From: Flavobacteriales bacterium
Lineage (GTDB): Bacteria; Bacteroidota; Bacteroidia; Flavobacteriales_D; Parvicellaceae
Direction: 5' to 3'
NCBI GenBank assembly: GCA_027047735.1
Contig: JALTUD010000318.1
Span: forward strand, 1-17,592
Length of the DNA stretch: 17,592 nt
The position numbers and the translations under genes are program-made. Position 1 is the first letter of the stretch. Each line of letters starts with the position of its first letter. Below, one piece after another: positions 15,069 through 17,592 of the stretch. The notes beneath the pieces are model-generated. The model was not told where the DNA came from. It searched no databases and saw only the letters and a program-made list of their open reading frames with translations.

Positions 15069-15181
15069 TTTTAATAATTTCGTCAGAGGTAGATATTTCT
15101 ACACATAGAGTAATAAAATATTTGTATGCTAATAATATAAAATACATTATATTATTTCGCAACACTGTGGTCAGTTTATGA
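15065..15181 (+). pseudogene. ATP-grasp peptide maturase remnant, cassette B (N-terminal stub)
   Basis: The 38-residue frame starts MILIISSEVDISTHRVIKYL, matching the start of the cassette A remnant (IILILSDENDISTEQVIDWL) in length and pattern, followed by NNIKYIILFRN. It ends at TGA 15179, long before the ATP-binding core. Reading on in frame gives a further 36 codons (LEEITPKHL...) that I cannot align. No SPASM radical-SAM maturase, transporter or protease follows. It is probably a dead gene start. Confidence 0.6.
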
Positions 15182-15404
15182 TTAGAAGAAATTACGCCAA
15201 AACATTTGAGGGATTCACATATTTTGGTTTTATCAATAAAAATAAGTTTCCTGAGTGAAAATAATTTTGAAAATATTTATTGTTTGAGTTAAAAACATCC
15301 AAACGAAAGACAACCTTTTTTTATTTTCTTCGTCAAGTATCTGAAAATAAATTCTATATTTAAAAGTTATTTTAACTGGTTTAATATATTTTTTTGCAGA
15401 CAAC
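15182..15404. other. Gene-free AT-rich stretch
   Basis: Beyond the 36-codon continuation described for the cassette B maturase stub, I see no gene, repeat or clear promoter here. A TA...TTTTTTTG run at 15386-15396 is a poor match to a -7 element. A short T-rich tract occurs at 15317-15330. It is the right edge of the AT-rich island. Confidence 0.5.
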
Positions 15405-17592
15405 TTGATAAAGAATATCACATATCTTTTAGGTGTCTTGCTTTTTGTCTTTACGGCATTTGGGCAAGAAGGGCACTCTACGCTTCGTTTTACCGAAAAC
15501 AAAGGGCAATTTCAAGAACAAGTACGCTATAAAGTTGAGATTAATGACGGAGAAATATATCTGGAAGATAATAGTATTACCTACAACTTATACAGCAGAG
15601 ATTTAATCTCAGACATCTATCATGGTTTAAAACCCAATACAACCCCGATAAAAGGGCATGCCTATCGTGTTCATTTATTAGGCGCCTTGCCTAACGTGGA
15701 AATAACAAAGGAAGGAAAATCAACGGATTATAAAAACTATTATTTAGGAGATAATCCTCAAGATTGGGTTTCCGAAGTTCATGATTTTTCTTCAATCCGC
15801 TATAATAACATTTACAATAATATCGATTTAAAATATTATGGGTTTTACGGACAAGTGAAATATGATTTCATCGTAAAACCGAATGCCGACCCGCAACAAA
15901 TTGTTCTTGAGTACAAAGGTATGGAACAAATGCAAATAAAAAACGGTCATTTGTTTATGGAGAGTGGATACGGGACATTGGTCGAACAAAGCCCTTATGC
16001 TTATCAAGAAATAGGAGGGAAAAAAATTAAGATTGATTGCAAGTATATTTTGCAAGGAAACAAATTATCGTTCCAATTGGGGGAATATGATTCAACAAAA
16101 CAACTAACCATTGACCCTGTACTTTCATTTGCCACTTATACCGGTTCTTCTGCCAGTAACTTCGGTTGTACGGCAACTTATGATTTACAAGGAAATATGT
16201 ATGTAGGAGGAACGGTGTTTGGGTTTGGTTATCCTACCACAATCGGAGCGTTTCAAACAACTTTTTCAGGAGGAAATATTGATATGGGAATCACTAAATT
16301 TTCTTCCGATGGAACTACACTTTTATATTCAACTTATGTAGGTGGTTCAAATAACGAAATTCCTCATAGTTTGGTCGTAAATGATAACAATCAACTGTAT
16401 ATATTAGGAACAAGCGGATCGTCTGATTATCCAACCTTATCAGCATCTTACGACAACACTTATAATGGAGGACCCGCTTTAAGTTTGGGATATGGTTACG
16501 GTTTTCAATATGCAAATGGTTGTGACATTGTCGTAACAAAATTTAATCCCACGGGAACAGCCTTAATGGGTTCTACGTTTATCGGAGGAACCGGAAATGA
16601 TGGTATAAATCGAAATTCTGAATTGCACTATAATTACGGAGATGCTTTCAGAGGAGAAATAATAGTAGATAGTTCAGGAGATATTTATGTAGCTTCTACT
16701 ACAGCTTCTACCGACTTTCCCGTTGTAAGTGCACCTCAAACGACCTACGGAGGTGGTGGTTTGGATGCTTGTTTGTTTAAGTTGGATAACAATTTATCGA
16801 ACTTATTATGGTCAACTTATTTGGGTGGTTCTGATTATGATTGTGCTTATTCCATACAACCCGATGCCAATGGAGATGTTTTTGCCACAGGAGGTACAAA
16901 AAGTTCCGATTTTCCCACAACGGCAGGAGCATTACATACATCGTATCAAGGAGGAGTTTCTGATGGTTTTGTCGTAAAATATACACCCGCGGGGAATTTA
17001 GCGGCTTCCTCTTTTATAGGAACAAACGAATACGACCAGTGCTTTTTTGTACAGTCGGATAATAACAATGATATTTTTCTGGTCGGGCAAACTACAGGAA
17101 CATATCCAATTTCACCGAATACATACAACAACCCTAACAGCGGACAATTCTTGCATAAATTAGATAATACTCTTTCTACTACTCTAATGACAACTACTTT
17201 AGGAACGGGTTCCGGAGAAGTTGATATAGCCATTAGTGCTTTTATGGTAAGTGAATGTAATCAAATTTATATTTCGGGCTGGGGAGGATTCACCAATACT
17301 TTAACGCAGTTAGGAGCGTTGGCAACTCATAGTACAACGACAGGTTTACCAATTACCTCACCGACTTTCCAAAGTACGACAGATGATAATGATTTTTATT
17401 TAATGGTGTTAAATCAAGATGCTCAAAACTTATTATATGCTACCTATTTTGGCGGAGGCCTAAGTCATGAACACGTAGATGGAGGAACAAGCCGTTTCGA
17501 TAAAAGCGGAAAAGTATATCAAGCCGTTTGTGCAGGTTGTGGTGGACATTCCGATTTTCCTACCACTCCCGGAGCGTGGTCAAATACAAACA
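15405..17592 (+). CDS. DUF7948 / SBBP-repeat surface protein, probable type IX secretion substrate; C-terminus beyond the window
   Basis: At least 729 residues are present and the frame is open at the window end. The TTG at 15405 gives a clean signal peptide (MIKNITYLLGVLLFVFTAFGQ); the next codon is ATA, so an original ATG one codon later is possible. Residues of roughly 25-230 match the N-terminal domain that usually opens with FxENKGQF (RFTENKGQFQEQVRYK), with YYLGDNPQDWVSEVHDFSSIRYNNIYNNIDL and a closing TIDPVL. After that come SBBP-type beta-propeller repeats: LLYSTYVGGSNNE, LMGSTFIGGTGND, LLWSTYLGGSDYD and LLYATYFGGG, alternating with SSDFPTT-like segments. Such proteins usually end with PKD domains and a gliding-motility/T9SS sorting domain, which cannot be checked here. 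An adhesive or cell-surface role is inferred. Base use resembles the flanking housekeeping genes, not the AT-rich island. Confidence 0.88.
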   Translation, partial: MIKNITYLLGVLLFVFTAFGQEGHSTLRFTENKGQFQEQVRYKVEINDGEIYLEDNSITYNLYSRDLISDIYHGLKPNTTPIKGHAYRVHLLGALPNVEITKEGKSTDYKNYYLGDNPQDWVSEVHDFSSIRYNNIYNNIDLKYYGFYGQVKYDFIVKPNADPQQIVLEYKGMEQMQIKNGHLFMESGYGTLVEQSPYAYQEIGGKKIKIDCKYILQGNKLSFQLGEYDSTKQLTIDPVLSFATYTGSSASNFGCTATYDLQGNMYVGGTVFGFGYPTTIGAFQTTFSGGNIDMGITKFSSDGTTLLYSTYVGGSNNEIPHSLVVNDNNQLYILGTSGSSDYPTLSASYDNTYNGGPALSLGYGYGFQYANGCDIVVTKFNPTGTALMGSTFIGGTGNDGINRNSELHYNYGDAFRGEIIVDSSGDIYVASTTASTDFPVVSAPQTTYGGGGLDACLFKLDNNLSNLLWSTYLGGSDYDCAYSIQPDANGDVFATGGTKSSDFPTTAGALHTSYQGGVSDGFVVKYTPAGNLAASSFIGTNEYDQCFFVQSDNNNDIFLVGQTTGTYPISPNTYNNPNSGQFLHKLDNTLSTTLMTTTLGTGSGEVDIAISAFMVSECNQIYISGWGGFTNTLTQLGALATHSTTTGLPITSPTFQSTTDDNDFYLMVLNQDAQNLLYATYFGGGLSHEHVDGGTSRFDKSGKVYQAVCAGCGGHSDFPTTPGAWSNTN

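Overview
The window comes from an AT-rich member of the Bacteroidota, most likely the Flavobacteriia. The evidence is several TAnnTTTG-type -7 promoter elements, weak or absent Shine-Dalgarno sequences, lipoprotein and secretion signals typical of the phylum, a DUF7948/SBBP-repeat surface protein of the kind exported by type IX secretion, and hairpin-rich interspersed repeats of a style I associate with flavobacterial genomes. No tRNA, rRNA, CRISPR array or transposase gene was seen.

Layout. Positions 1-3076 (minus strand) hold a membrane TPR-PAS-SpoIIE phosphatase, cut by the window edge, and behind it a VanX-like D-Ala-D-Ala dipeptidase lipoprotein. The divergent intergenic region carries two copies of a composite two-hairpin repeat. 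Positions 3616-9322 (plus strand) hold guaB (IMP dehydrogenase) and a three-gene periplasmic chaperone/peptidyl-prolyl isomerase operon: a twin-parvulin protein, a SurA-N-like lipoprotein and SurA. Positions 9343-9760 hold a third copy of the composite repeat and a tandem pair of about 162 bp units. Positions 9855-11767 hold a secreted Lys/Glu/Ala-rich coiled-coil protein with a strong terminator, a 178 bp foldback element with perfect 19 bp ends, and a small conserved-looking protein.

Positions 11800-15181 are the most interesting part. This visibly AT-richer island holds two tandem, parallel, decaying ribosomally made peptide (RiPP) cassettes. Each has the order: short repeated segment, Gly-Gly-leader precursor peptide, terminator-like hairpin, secreted TPR/DUF6624-like protein, then the N-terminus of an ATP-grasp peptide maturase that starts inside the stop codon of the secreted gene. 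The maturases are truncated, precursor B has two in-frame stops, and precursor A lacks an ATG. This looks like a duplicated graspetide ('grasp-with-spasm'-like) locus after recombination and decay, with a secreted partner whose role I cannot place. The DUF7948/SBBP surface protein begins at 15405 and runs off the end.

Functionally, the chaperone operon probably serves folding of outer-membrane and secreted proteins, which fits a genome exporting large surface proteins. The RiPP island is accessory DNA inserted between housekeeping and surface-protein genes.
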